A DNA stretch of 64,000 nucleotides from Actinomycetota bacterium (GCA_018268595.1 JAFDWH010000018.1:1-64000); one strand, 5' to 3'. Shown: positions 35,901 to 44,184, counted from the first letter of the stretch. Translations and numbers: made by a program. The notes: generated from the sequence alone by a model not told the origin.

Positions 35901-36568
35901 GCGAGGTCGCTGCCCGGCCGCAGCGCGAGGTGGAGGTCCGCCGCCGCGGCCGTCGGCGTGCGGCGCGGGTCGAGCACGATCAGCGTCGCGCCCTCCTGTC
36001 GGCGGCGGCGGATGCGCGCCCACGCGATCGGATGACAGGCGGCCGTGTTGGAGCCCAGCAGCAGCATGCAGTCGGCGCGCTCGAGGTCCGCGTAGGAGGC
36101 CGGCGGGCCGTCGGCGCCGAACGTCTCCTTGTAGGCGGCGACGGCGCTCGACATGCAGAGGCGCGAGTTGGAGTCGACGTTGTTCGTGCCGACGAAGCCC
36201 TTCACGAGCTTGTTGACGACGTAGTAGTCCTCCGTCAGCAACTGGCCGGAGACGTAGAAGGCGATCGCGTCCGGCCCGTGCGCGGCGACGATCGCCTGCA
36301 GTCGCTTCGCGAGCAGGGGGATCGTGCGCCGCCACGTCGACGGGCGCCAGCGCTCGTCGACGTGGTCGCGCAGCAGCGGCGTGACAGCACGGTCGGCAGC
36401 GTGGACGGCGTCGGGCAGGTGCAGCGGCTTGCGGCACGTCGCGCCGCGGTTGACGCGATGCAGCTTGTCGCCCTCGACCGAGGCGAGCCGCCCGTTGCGG
36501 ACGTTCGCGACGAGCCCGCAGCCGACCCCGCAGTAGGGGCACGTGGTGCGCGTCGCGCCGGCGCTCAT
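32972..36568 (-). CDS. Assimilatory nitrate reductase fused to a NirB-like FAD module and a 2Fe-2S BFD domain
   Basis: Large fusion of 1198 aa that should reduce nitrate to nitrite with NAD(P)H in one polypeptide. N-terminal 4Fe-4S cysteines are 10, 13, 17 and 45 (TCPYCGVGCG, GATCRK), followed by the bis-MGD molybdopterin domain to about 710 (VDSNSRLCMSS, LGSNTAACHP, WSMGANQSS). From about 722 a pyridine-nucleotide-disulphide reductase module (VVGGGMAGLAV, VVIGGGLLGLEAARG) runs to about 1120, and a BFD-like domain with CSC and CGGC (Cys1135, 1137, 1170, 1173) ends the chain. Its ATG overlaps the nirD stop by 4 nt. mobA at 23.7 kb would supply the cofactor. Confidence 0.9.
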   Translation of the reverse strand: MSAGATRTTCPYCGVGCGLVANVRNGRLASVEGDKLHRVNRGATCRKPLHLPDAVHAADRAVTPLLRDHVDERWRPSTWRRTIPLLAKRLQAIVAAHGPDAIAFYVSGQLLTEDYYVVNKLVKGFVGTNNVDSNSRLCMSSAVAAYKETFGADGPPASYADLERADCMLLLGSNTAACHPIAWARIRRRRQEGATLIVLDPRRTPTAAAADLHLALRPGSDLAVLNAMVHVIAREGLVDESFVATRTEGAEQALAAAAEWTPERAAAESGVPAALIEQAAHAFASAPRALALWSMGANQSSVGTLKNRALHNLCLLTGNLGRPGTGPFSLTGQPNAMGGRETGGLSNLLPGYRSVSVAEDRAEMRKLWRLPADLPGISPEPGIAATELADALHAGRVKAVWIVATNPVVSQPDAERFAAGLRRAELVVAQDAYHPTETTALAHALLPAAQWPEKDGTMTNSERGVSLVQRALPPPGLALPDWEIFARLARAWGFPDAFAWRAAAEVFDEFAATTAGRPCDMSGLSHERLRREGGGIQWPCPARAEGREAHPGTARLYAWGKLPTPSGRARLGATPHAAPVDRPDASFPLLLSTGRLPGQWHTMTRTGKSPELAGSDTGPFVELHPADAARAGVRGGAAARLVSRRGVASMQVRIVDTLPEGVAFAPFHWGALHLAAGETPLNEVVSPALDPISRQAELKATAVRVEPLKRARPPSRRALAAGGRTLVVGGGMAGLAVVEQLLAHGADGRALMIAGAEPSLPYDRIRLSAALAGEMHPAELVLRDASWFAERGVELRSAVRVSALGLGERCAELSDGSLVEYDRVVLTTGSQPALPPIAGLSRPGVHPFRSLRDVARILDGLGSGRRAVVIGGGLLGLEAARGLQARGMRVTVVHLAPHLMEQQLDPLGAGLLQRRIRELGIDVLLGACTTELAGAAASDDDAPVAAVRLADGRELPAELVVVATGIRPDVELARAAGIEVARGIVVDDELRTSDPRAWAVGECAAHRGVVYGLWAPLLRQAKVAAAVMSGRPAAFHGAVPATTLKVMGVDLFAAGRAQAADGEEELLSLDTRRGRYRKLVVADDRLAGAVLLGDLSEAVTLRRLVEERRPVPPELLEAAPPAGAGAAPSVSGVVCSCADVTREQIEQAIAAGGLERVSAVAQVTGATTGCGGCRTEVERILAQHGRETLRDVRAARAG

Positions 36569-36945
36569 GCGCCAGGGGTGCCGGAGCCGGCCATGTGGCC
36601 GGCGGAGGCGGGCCCCCCTGCCGACTCCAGGTTCAGCAGCAGCTCGCCGTCGCGCTCGACGACCTCGTAGCGCGTCAGCGCGCCGTCGTCCGCGCCGATC
36701 CGCGCGCCGCTGCGCAGGTCGAAGCGCCAGCCGTGCAACGGGCACGTGACGCAGCCATCCGCGACGAGCCCGTCCTGCAGCGGGCCGCCGGCGTGCGGGC
36801 AGTCGGCGCTGACCGCGTGCACGCCCTCCTCGGTGCGGAAGATCGCGACCCGGCGCCCGTCGACCGTCACGCGCCGGCCCTCCCACAGCGGCACGTCGGC
36901 GGCGCGGCCGACCGCGACCCACGTCCCGTCGATGAGCGCGCTCAT
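36565..36945 (-). CDS. nirD: Nitrite reductase small subunit NirD (Rieske)
   Basis: Rieske 2Fe-2S protein of 126 aa. Ligands lie in CPHAGGPLQDG and CPLHGWRF, spaced normally. NirD accompanies NirB in NAD(P)H nitrite reductase. Its ATG overlaps the nirB stop by 4 nt and its stop overlaps the nitrate reductase start by 4 nt, so all three are translated in a chain in the order nirB, nirD, nitrate reductase. The C-terminal 15 residues (GGPASAGHMAGSGTPGA) are a low-complexity tail. Confidence 0.92.
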   Translation of the reverse strand: MSALIDGTWVAVGRAADVPLWEGRRVTVDGRRVAIFRTEEGVHAVSADCPHAGGPLQDGLVADGCVTCPLHGWRFDLRSGARIGADDGALTRYEVVERDGELLLNLESAGGPASAGHMAGSGTPGA

Positions 36946-39347
36946 CTCGCCGCCTCCAGCACGACGTCGATCGGCGTCAGCGGCTGCGGCTCGCTGTCGA
37001 GCTCGGCGAACTGCTTGGGGTGGACCGGCGAGCGGCGCTCGAGCCACGGGTCCGGGTCGGCGGCGGCCTTCGCGATCGCGTAGCGCTCGAGCAGCTCCGC
37101 CTGTCGCGCCGGGTCGAGCACGACCGCGCGCACCGCCTCGATCCCGACCCGCTCGACCCACGTGTACGTGCGCTCCAGGTACTCCGCCTGCTCGCGGTAG
37201 TGCTGCAGGAAGGCGAGCGCGAGGCGGATCGCCGCCTCGTCGTCGGCGACCGTGTCGAGCAGGTCGCCTCTGCGCACGTTCGCGCCGGCCGCCCCGCCGA
37301 CGTACAGCTCCCAGCCGCCCTCGATCGCGACGAGGCCGATGTCCTTCACGTACGCCTCGGCGCAGTTGCGTGGGCAGCCGGTCACCGCCGACTTGACCTT
37401 GTGCGGCGTGTAGAGCCCCTCCATGCGGCGCTCCAGCTCGATCCCGACGGCGATCGCGTCGCCGAGGCCGAAGCGGCAGAAGTCGGTGCCGACGCACGTC
37501 TTGACCGTGCGGACGGCCTTCGCGTAGGCGTGGCCCGACGGCATCCCCAGCTCCTCCCACACGCGCGGGAGCGCCTCCTTCCTGATGCCGAGCAGGTCGA
37601 TCCGCTGGCCGCCGGTGATCTTCACCATGCGCACGTCGTGGCGCTCGGCGACGTCGGCGATGCGGCGCAGCTCGTCGGGCGTCGTGACGCCCCCGCGGAT
37701 GCGCGGGACGACGGAGAAGCTGCCGTCGCTCTGGATGTTCGCGTGCACGCGGTCGTTGATGAAGCGCGCGTGGCGCTCCTCGCGGTGGCGGCTCTCCTGC
37801 ACCTGCGAGACGAGGTAGGCGAGGCCCGGCTTGCAGGCGCCGCACTCGCGGCCCGCGCCGCAGGCGGCGGTCAGCTCGCTCACCGACTCCAGCTCGCGCT
37901 CGCGCACGAGCGCGGCGAGCTGCTCGCGCGTCTGCTTGCGGCAGGGGCACAGGTAGGCGGGCTCCTCGCCGGCGCCGCCGCGCTCGAGCGCCAGCAGCTC
38001 TCTGACGAGCCCCTTGCACGAGCCGCAGCCGGAGCCGGCGCGCGTGACGGCGACGACCTCCTGCGTGGAGCCCAGCCCCTGCGCGCGGATCGCGCCGACG
38101 ATCTCGCCCTTGCAGACGCCGTTGCAGTTGCACACCTGCGCGGTGTCGGGCAGGTCGGCGGCGCTCGCCTCGCTCGCCTGCGCCAACAGCCCGAGCAGGT
38201 CCTCGACCGACTCGCGCCGGCGCACCTGCTCCAGCAGCAGCTCGTGGCCGCGCGTGTCGCCCAGCAGGATCGCGCCGGCCGCGCGGCGGTCCGCGTCGAC
38301 GACGAGCTTGCGGTACGTGCGCGATGCCGCGTCGGCCGCGACGACCTCGCGCGCGCCGCTCGCGTCGCCGACGGCGACGAGGTCGACGCCCATCACCTTC
38401 AGCTTCGCCGCGTGCACCGAGCCGGCGTAGGCGCCAGCGCCCCCGGTGAGCGTCTGCGCCGCGACGGCCGCCTGCTCGTGGATCGGCGCGACGAGCCCGT
38501 AGACGACGCCGCGGTGCTGGGCGCACTCGCCGACCGCGAGCGCGCGCGGATGGCTTGCGGCCATCGCGTCGTCGACGACGATCCCGCGCTCGACCGCGAG
38601 CCCGGCGTCGCGTGCGAGCGCGACCTGCGGCCGGATCCCGATCGAGACGACGACGAGGTCGGCGGGGAGCAGGCTGCCGTCCGCCAGCAGCAGCCCGCTC
38701 ACCGCCTCCTCGCCGACGAGCGCGGCCGTCTGCGTCTCCAGCCGCACCTCGACGTCGAGCTCGCGCATCGCGTCGAGCAGCAGGGCCGCGGCGCCGTCGT
38801 CGAGCTGGCGCTCCATCAGGCGCTCGACGAGGTGGACGACCGTCACGGGGCAGCCGAGCCCGGCGATCCCGCGCGCGGCCTCCAGGCCGAGCAGCCCGCC
38901 GCCGATCACGACCGCCTGCCGCGCCGTGCGGGCCCGTGCGGCGATCGCGTCGCAGTCGCCGGGGGCGCGGAACGCCAGCACGCCCGGCAGGTCGATCCCG
39001 GAGAGCGGCGGCAGCAGCGGGTCGGAGCCGGTGCAGAGGACGACGCGCTCGAACGCCAGCGTCGCGCCGTCAGCCAGTGTGCAGACGCCGTCGTCGAGAT
39101 CGAGCGCGGCGACCGCCGCGCCGAGCCGCACGTCGACGTCGTGGTCGGCGTACCACTCGTGCGGGCGCAACTGCAGCTCGGCACGCGTCGTCTCGCCCGC
39201 GAGCAGGTGCGAGAGCGCGACGCGGTCGTAGGGCAGCTCCGGCTCCTTGCAGAGGAGCGCGAGCGGCACGCGCGGGTCACGCTCGCGCACCCGCTCGCAG
39301 ACCGACTGACCGGCGATGCCGCCGCCGACGACGAGGATTCCGCTCAT
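36942..39347 (-). CDS. nirB: Nitrite reductase [NAD(P)H] large subunit
   Basis: Siroheme nitrite reductase of 801 aa that reduces nitrite to ammonia with NAD(P)H. An FAD/NAD module begins ILVVGGGIAGQSV and includes VVIGGGLLGLEAARG; two BFD-type cysteine sets follow (CNCNGVCKGEI with GCGSCKG, and CPCRKQ with CGAGRECGACKPG). The siroheme/4Fe-4S half has TCVGTDFCRFG and TGCPRNCAEAYVKDIG, supplying the four cysteines. The start MSGILVV puts the FAD fold at the N-terminus. It is the first gene of the nitrate assimilation operon and is divergent from a TetR gene. Confidence 0.95.
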   Translation of the reverse strand: MSGILVVGGGIAGQSVCERVRERDPRVPLALLCKEPELPYDRVALSHLLAGETTRAELQLRPHEWYADHDVDVRLGAAVAALDLDDGVCTLADGATLAFERVVLCTGSDPLLPPLSGIDLPGVLAFRAPGDCDAIAARARTARQAVVIGGGLLGLEAARGIAGLGCPVTVVHLVERLMERQLDDGAAALLLDAMRELDVEVRLETQTAALVGEEAVSGLLLADGSLLPADLVVVSIGIRPQVALARDAGLAVERGIVVDDAMAASHPRALAVGECAQHRGVVYGLVAPIHEQAAVAAQTLTGGAGAYAGSVHAAKLKVMGVDLVAVGDASGAREVVAADAASRTYRKLVVDADRRAAGAILLGDTRGHELLLEQVRRRESVEDLLGLLAQASEASAADLPDTAQVCNCNGVCKGEIVGAIRAQGLGSTQEVVAVTRAGSGCGSCKGLVRELLALERGGAGEEPAYLCPCRKQTREQLAALVRERELESVSELTAACGAGRECGACKPGLAYLVSQVQESRHREERHARFINDRVHANIQSDGSFSVVPRIRGGVTTPDELRRIADVAERHDVRMVKITGGQRIDLLGIRKEALPRVWEELGMPSGHAYAKAVRTVKTCVGTDFCRFGLGDAIAVGIELERRMEGLYTPHKVKSAVTGCPRNCAEAYVKDIGLVAIEGGWELYVGGAAGANVRRGDLLDTVADDEAAIRLALAFLQHYREQAEYLERTYTWVERVGIEAVRAVVLDPARQAELLERYAIAKAAADPDPWLERRSPVHPKQFAELDSEPQPLTPIDVVLEAAR

Positions 39348-39460
39348 GGCCGAACAGGTTGGCCGCGGTCTGGCGCGACGCGTACCGCCGCGTGTCGAAA
39401 GCGGGGGAGCGGCGTGCATCCCTGTGTCGCAATCGAAACCGCCTGGTTCAATATGGGGCG

Positions 39461-39952
39461 GTGCCGCGACCGCGCAAGCAGCTCGACTTCCGCGCCGCCG
39501 CCGCGGCGCTCACCGCGCCCGGCGCAGAGGGCGCCACGATGGCGGCGATCGCACGCCGCCTCGACGTCGCCAAGCCGACGCTCTACCGCATGGCCGGCAG
39601 CCGCGAGGAGCTGGTGCAACTGTGCGTGGACGCGGAGGCCGAGCGGCTGCTGGAGCAGCTCCACCGGGCCGGCGGCGTCGCCGGCTTCCTCGCCTTCGCA
39701 GAGGACTCGCCGGCGGGCTTCCTCCTGCTGTTCGGAGGACGCCACGCGCAGGCGCGCCAGGCCGTGCGGCGCGTCGAGAACCGCCTCGGCGACGAGCTGC
39801 AGCGCCGCGGCGTTCCGCAAGCGCACGCCGCCGCCGCCGGCCTGCTGGGACTCGCGGCCGCCGTCGCTCGCCGCGCGCTGGAGGACGGCGTTCCGCTCGA
39901 ATCGCTCGATCTGCAGGCGATTCTCGTCCGGATGTCATCCGAAGGAAACTGA
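39461..39952 (+). CDS. TetR-family regulator beside the nitrate genes
   Basis: TetR-type protein of 163 aa, short for the family. The DNA-binding part is complete: ATMAAIARRLDVAKPTLYRMAGSREELVQL. The ligand domain is small. The GTG start comes 6 nt after CAATAT, a -10-like element, and GGGGCG. It lies between the divergent nirB operon and narK, so it may regulate nitrate assimilation, which would be unusual for a TetR protein; this is inference from position only. Confidence 0.82.
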   Translation: MPRPRKQLDFRAAAAALTAPGAEGATMAAIARRLDVAKPTLYRMAGSREELVQLCVDAEAERLLEQLHRAGGVAGFLAFAEDSPAGFLLLFGGRHAQARQAVRRVENRLGDELQRRGVPQAHAAAAGLLGLAAAVARRALEDGVPLESLDLQAILVRMSSEGN

Positions 39953-39963
39953 ACCCGTCGGTT

Positions 39964-39988
39964 CGCTTTTCGCCCTGTGGCGAAAGCG
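39964..39988. terminator. Hairpin between tetR and narK
   Basis: CGCTTTTCGCC pairs with GGCGAAAGCG around CTGT, with one bulged T. It lies 12 nt after the TetR stop; it may end that transcript or be a leader structure for narK. No U tract follows. Confidence 0.5.
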
Positions 39989-40078
39989 AGCGCCCGAAAT
40001 CTCCGCCCTCGCGCCGTGGAGCGGCCCGCAGCTCGGCCCTAGCGTGGCGGCACGATGAGCCGACACCACGGAGGAGCG

Positions 40079-41566
40079 ATGACCCGAGGACGCTGGATCG
40101 ACGAGTGGAACCCGGAGGACGAGCGCTTCTGGGAGACGACAGGCAGGAAGATCGCGCGAAAGAACCTTGCCCTCTCGATCTTCGCCGAGCACCTCGGCTT
40201 CTCGATCTGGGTGCTGTGGACGATCGTCGTGATCAACCTCGGCAACGTCGGGATCGCGCTGTCGCTCTCAGAGGCGTTCTGGCTGACGGCGGTGCCGAAC
40301 CTGATCGGCGCGGCGCTGCGGATCCCCTACACGTTCGCGGTGCCGCGCTTCGGCGGGCGCGCGTGGACGACGATCAGCGCCTCCCTGCTGCTGATCCCGG
40401 CGCTGCTCGTGGCGCTCGTCGTGCCGAGCGGCTGGCTCGCCGCGCAGCCGCACGCCACCCAGTTCTGGATCCTGCTCGCGTGCGCGGCGACCGCGGGCGT
40501 CGGCGGCGGCAACTTCTCCTCCTCGATGGCGAACATCTCGTTCTTCTATCCGGAGGGCGGAAAGGGCCTCGCGCTCGGCCTCAACGCGGCCGGCGGGAAC
40601 CTCGGCGTCGCCGTCACGCAGCTGCTGGTCCCGCTCGTGATCGTCGTCGGCGTGCCGGCCGCCGCGGTGAAGCTGCCCGTGCACGAGGTGCACCTCGCCT
40701 ACGCCGGGCTCGTGTGGCTGCCGCTCGTCGTCGTCGCGGCGCTCGGCGCGTGGCTGCGGATGGACAGCCTCACGCAGGCCAGAGCGGACGGGCGCGCCTA
40801 CGCGACGGCGCTCAAGCAGCCGCAGACGTGGGTGATGTCGGTCCTGTACGTCGGCACGTTCGGCTCCTTCATCGGCTATTCGTTCGCGCTGCCGCTCGTG
40901 ATCAAGAACACCTTCCCGGAGTTCCTCGGCGGCCATCCGTTCATCGCGACCTACCTCGCCGGGCTCGCGTTCGCGGGCGCGCTCGTCGGCTCGGTCGCGC
41001 GGCCGCTCGGCGGCTGGCTGGCCGACCGCGTCGGCGGCGCGCGCGTGACGCTCGTCGCGTTCGTCGGCATGGGCGCGACGACGCTGGCGGCGATCGTCGG
41101 CGTCAGAGCGCACAGCTTCGCGCTGTTCTTCGGCGCGTTCATGGCGATCTTCCTGCTCGCCGGGATGGGCAACGGGTCGACCTACCGGATGATCCCGTCG
41201 ATCTTCGGCGCGCTCGGGCGCAGGGCGGCGGCCGAGCAGGGGCTCGACCCGCGCGAGACGGCGCTCGCGTTCAAGCGCCAGGCGGCTGCGGTGATCGGGA
41301 TCGCCGGCGCGGTCGGCGCCTTCGGCGGGTTCCTGATCCAGGTCGCCCTGCGGCAGGCGAGCCTCGGCGTCTCGACGCTCGTGAGAGCAGCCGAGACGCC
41401 CGCGCAGAGACTGGCGATCGCGCAGGCGCACGCCGACTGGTCGATTCCGGCGCTGTGGGGCTTCCTCGCCGCCTACGTGCTGTTCGCCGGCATCACGTGG
41501 TTCTGCTACCTGCGCCGCTCGGTCGCCGTCGGGCGGATCCCGAGCCTCGCGCACGCCTCCGTCTGA
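40079..41566 (+). CDS. narK: Nitrate/nitrite MFS transporter, NarK type
   Basis: Nitrate transporter of 495 aa with about 12 hydrophobic helices. The nitrate signature regions GVGGGNFSSSMANISFFYPEGGKGLALGLNAAGGNLG (helix 5; landmarks GGGNFSSSMANIS and LNAAGGNLG) and the partner in the C-half FLLAGMGNGSTYRMIP are typical of NarK/NasA proteins. ATG 40079 is chosen over 40055 because it has a strong ribosome binding site GGAGGAG. It would feed the nitrate reductase encoded divergently. Direction (import or nitrite export) cannot be read. Confidence 0.93.
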   Translation: MTRGRWIDEWNPEDERFWETTGRKIARKNLALSIFAEHLGFSIWVLWTIVVINLGNVGIALSLSEAFWLTAVPNLIGAALRIPYTFAVPRFGGRAWTTISASLLLIPALLVALVVPSGWLAAQPHATQFWILLACAATAGVGGGNFSSSMANISFFYPEGGKGLALGLNAAGGNLGVAVTQLLVPLVIVVGVPAAAVKLPVHEVHLAYAGLVWLPLVVVAALGAWLRMDSLTQARADGRAYATALKQPQTWVMSVLYVGTFGSFIGYSFALPLVIKNTFPEFLGGHPFIATYLAGLAFAGALVGSVARPLGGWLADRVGGARVTLVAFVGMGATTLAAIVGVRAHSFALFFGAFMAIFLLAGMGNGSTYRMIPSIFGALGRRAAAEQGLDPRETALAFKRQAAAVIGIAGAVGAFGGFLIQVALRQASLGVSTLVRAAETPAQRLAIAQAHADWSIPALWGFLAAYVLFAGITWFCYLRRSVAVGRIPSLAHASV

Positions 41567-41573
41567 GGCCTGG

Positions 41574-42482
41574 CTACGCGCCCTGCGCCAGCGCCTTGCC
41601 GGCCTGGCGCTCGGGGCTCACGCGCACGACGTTCCAGACGAGCCCGAGCTTTTCCATCGCGGCGATCGCGAGGCCGCTCGGGTCGGCCAGCCGCTCCAGC
41701 CGCCGCAGCCCGTGGAAGGCCGAGGTGGGGAAGGCGTGGTGGTTGTGGTGCCACGCCTCGCCGAGCGACGGCAGCGCGAGCCAGAAGACGTTGCGCGACT
41801 CGTCGTCGGTCTCGAAGCGGCGACGGCCGAAGAAGTGGCAGACCGAGTTGATCGACCACGTCATGTGGTGCAGCAGGAAGATCCGCACGAAGCCGCCCCA
41901 CAGCAGCGCGAGCAGGCCGCCGACGAGCGAGAAGCCGCTCAGCACGAAGCCCAGCACGAACGGGATGAGCAGCGTCATGTAGACCCAGAAGAGGAACGTG
42001 CGGCTGACCCAGCGGATCGGCTTGTCGTCGATCAGGTCCGGCGCGTAGCGGCGCGCCGACGCGCGCCCGTGCGTCTTGTCGCCGAGCATCCAACCGACGT
42101 GCGCGTGCCACAGGCCCTTGACCGCACCGCGGAAGCCGTCCTCGAAGTCGACGTGCGGGCTGTGCGGATCGCCCTCCTCGTCGGCGAACGCGTGGTGCTT
42201 GCGATGGTCGGCGACCCACGTGATGACGTCGCCCTCGACGGCCATCGAGCCGAAGATCGCGAGCAGCAGGCGCACCGGTCGCGAGGTCTCGAACGCGCGG
42301 TGCGTGAACAGCCGGTGGTAGCCGATCGTGATGCCGAAGCCGGTGATCGCATACATGAAGGCGAAGATCGCAAGCTCCTGCCAGTGGATCGCCTTGTTCC
42401 ACAGCAGCACGATCGCGGAGAGGAAGGCGACGAAGGGCAGGACGACGGCGACGAGGTTGGAGATGCGGTGCGCTCGGGTCAT
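41574..42482 (-). CDS. Acyl-CoA delta-9-type fatty acid desaturase
   Basis: Membrane di-iron desaturase of 302 aa. The three histidine boxes are HRLFTH (56-61), HRKHH (93-97) and HHNHH (245-249), with four hydrophobic segments around them, as in stearoyl-CoA desaturases and mycobacterial DesA3. It would introduce a double bond into membrane lipid acyl chains, using an electron donor that is not encoded nearby. A -10-like TAGGCT (42490-42495, minus strand) ends 7 nt before the ATG. It is divergent from a PucR-family regulator, with a perfect inverted repeat between them. Confidence 0.9.
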   Translation of the reverse strand: MTRAHRISNLVAVVLPFVAFLSAIVLLWNKAIHWQELAIFAFMYAITGFGITIGYHRLFTHRAFETSRPVRLLLAIFGSMAVEGDVITWVADHRKHHAFADEEGDPHSPHVDFEDGFRGAVKGLWHAHVGWMLGDKTHGRASARRYAPDLIDDKPIRWVSRTFLFWVYMTLLIPFVLGFVLSGFSLVGGLLALLWGGFVRIFLLHHMTWSINSVCHFFGRRRFETDDESRNVFWLALPSLGEAWHHNHHAFPTSAFHGLRRLERLADPSGLAIAAMEKLGLVWNVVRVSPERQAGKALAQGA

Positions 42483-42542
42483 GGTTTGGAGCCTACGACG
42501 CAAAGCGGTTGTTGTCCTCGTTTGCCGGCCACGTCTTGACCG

Positions 42543-42562
42543 GGAAAAGTTGTAGCTTTTCC
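42543..42562. promoter_or_regulatory. Inverted repeat between desaturase and PucR-family regulator
   Basis: GGAAAAG and CTTTTCC, 6 nt apart, perfect. A possible -10 of the regulator (TAGCTT, 42553-42558) lies inside it. The AT-rich repeat stands out in 73% GC DNA and is a good operator candidate for the adjacent regulator. Confidence 0.55.
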
Positions 42563-42568
42563 ACAAGA

Positions 42569-43765
42569 ATGGTTGAACCCGCACCCGACCTGTTCGATCC
42601 GCGCCCGTGGCGGCGCCTGCCGGCCGACGCCGTCGCCGCGATGCGCCCGCAGCTGCCGGACCTCGCGCGCGAGATCATCGCCGCGATCCGCGTCGAGGTG
42701 CCGGCCTACGCGCGTCCGCTGGAGGGGCCGTTCGGGCGCGGCCTCGTGGTCGGGGTGGAGGAGGCGCTGCGCCAGTTCATCGACGGGATCGAGGCCGGCG
42801 GCCCGATGCCGCGCTCGCGCGTGTACGTCGACCTCGGCCGCGGCGAGGTGCGCGCCGGCCGCGGGCTCGACGTGCTGCTGGCCGCCTACCGCGTCGGCGC
42901 GCGCGTCGCCTGGCGCCGCTTCTCCGCCGCCGGCGTCGCGGCCGGGCTCGAGCCGCAGACGCTCTACCTGCTGGCGGAGTCGATCTTCGCCTACATCGAC
43001 GAGCTGTCGGCGAAGTCGGCCGAGGGCTATGCGCTGGAGCAGTCGGCCGCCGCGGGGGAGCTGCGCGCGCAGCGCCAGCGGCTCGCGCGCCTGCTGCTAC
43101 GCGACCCGCCGGCCGACCCGCTCGACGTCGAGGAGGTGGCGCGCGCGGCGCGCTGGCGGCTGCCGGCGGCGCTCGCGGCGTTCGCGTTTCCGGAGGCGCA
43201 GAGCGAGCGGATCGCGCCGCGCCTGCCGGCCGACGCGATCGTCGACACGGTCGGCGACGTCGTCTGCGCGCTGCTGCCCGACCCGGCGCGCGAGGGCCTG
43301 CGCACGCAGTTGCAGCACGCGGTCGGGCCGCGCCACGTGGCGGCGCTCGGCCCGGCCGTCGCGTGGGGCGACAGCGCGCTCAGCCTCGCGCGCGCCCGCG
43401 CGGTGCTGGAGCTGTCGGCCGAGGGCGCCGCGCCGCCGCACGGCGTGCTCGACAGCGCCGACCACGCGACCGCACTGCTGCTGCGCAGCGACCGCCGCCT
43501 CGCGCAGGAACTGGTGCGCGCGCGGCTCGCGCCGCTGGCGCGGCTGGCCGCCGGCCCGCGCGCCCGCATGACGGCGACGCTCGCCGCCTGGCTCGCCGAG
43601 CAGGGCCGGCTGCAGGCGGTCGCCGAGCGCCTGCACGTGCATCCGCAGACGGTGCGCTACCGCCTCAGCCGTCTGCGCGAGCTGTTCGGCGAGCAGCTCG
43701 ACGATCCGCAGCGCCGCTTCGAGCTGGAGCTGGCGCTGCGGGTCGAGGGCGCGTTCGACGCCTAG
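42569..43765 (+). CDS. PucR-family (CdaR-like) transcriptional regulator
   Basis: Regulator of 398 aa. The N-terminal half is a helical sensor region (about residues 20-170) seen in actinobacterial RsbR/PucR-like proteins; the C-terminal part has the PucR helix-turn-helix, LQAVAERLHVHPQTVRYRLSRLRELFGEQLDDP (landmark HVHPQTVRYRLSRLRE). Divergence from a desaturase gene suggests it controls membrane lipid unsaturation. The ATG is directly behind the inverted repeat at 42543-42562, which could therefore serve for self-control. Confidence 0.85.
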   Translation: MVEPAPDLFDPRPWRRLPADAVAAMRPQLPDLAREIIAAIRVEVPAYARPLEGPFGRGLVVGVEEALRQFIDGIEAGGPMPRSRVYVDLGRGEVRAGRGLDVLLAAYRVGARVAWRRFSAAGVAAGLEPQTLYLLAESIFAYIDELSAKSAEGYALEQSAAAGELRAQRQRLARLLLRDPPADPLDVEEVARAARWRLPAALAAFAFPEAQSERIAPRLPADAIVDTVGDVVCALLPDPAREGLRTQLQHAVGPRHVAALGPAVAWGDSALSLARARAVLELSAEGAAPPHGVLDSADHATALLLRSDRRLAQELVRARLAPLARLAAGPRARMTATLAAWLAEQGRLQAVAERLHVHPQTVRYRLSRLRELFGEQLDDPQRRFELELALRVEGAFDA

Positions 43766-43772
43766 AGCGGCG

Positions 43773-44126
43773 CTACTCGAGCGTCGGGCTGGCGGCGAGC
43801 GGCGCCGGCTGCTCGGCCGGCGCCTGCGCGATCACGTCGAAGGCGATCTCGTCGTGCCAGACGTAGAGGACCGGCACCTGGTAGCGGTTGCTGTTCTGCG
43901 CGCGGAAGGCGACCATCTCCGGCCCCTCCCAGTAGCGCTCCCAGTCGAGCTTCGACTCGAACCACACCATCTGGGTGATTCTGTAGGCGTCGTCGAGCGA
44001 GCGGTGAACGCGGTACTGCGTCGCGCCGTAGCGGATCGACGTAGCCGCGACCTCGGTCACCGCGGCGGCGAGTCTGTCGCCGCGGAACAGCGTCGCGTAC
44101 CAGGGGATGTGAACGACTCCGGCCAT
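43773..44126 (-). CDS. Small dimeric alpha/beta-barrel-like protein
   Basis: Protein of 117 aa (landmarks YATLFRGDRLAAAV, YRVHRSLDDAYRITQMVWFE and DWERYWEGPEM). The alternation of strands and helices and the repeated aromatic residues recall the ABM/dimeric alpha-beta barrel group. Function unknown. A -10-like TAGGAT (44135-44140, minus strand) ends 8 nt before the ATG. It lies behind ccr on the same strand, but the element suggests separate transcription. Confidence 0.7.
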   Translation of the reverse strand: MAGVVHIPWYATLFRGDRLAAAVTEVAATSIRYGATQYRVHRSLDDAYRITQMVWFESKLDWERYWEGPEMVAFRAQNSNRYQVPVLYVWHDEIAFDVIAQAPAEQPAPLAASPTLE

Positions 44127-44184
44127 CGGCGGGGATCCTAGCGAGCGGACCGGGGGCGAGGCGGTGCGGTGGCGGGGCGGACGC

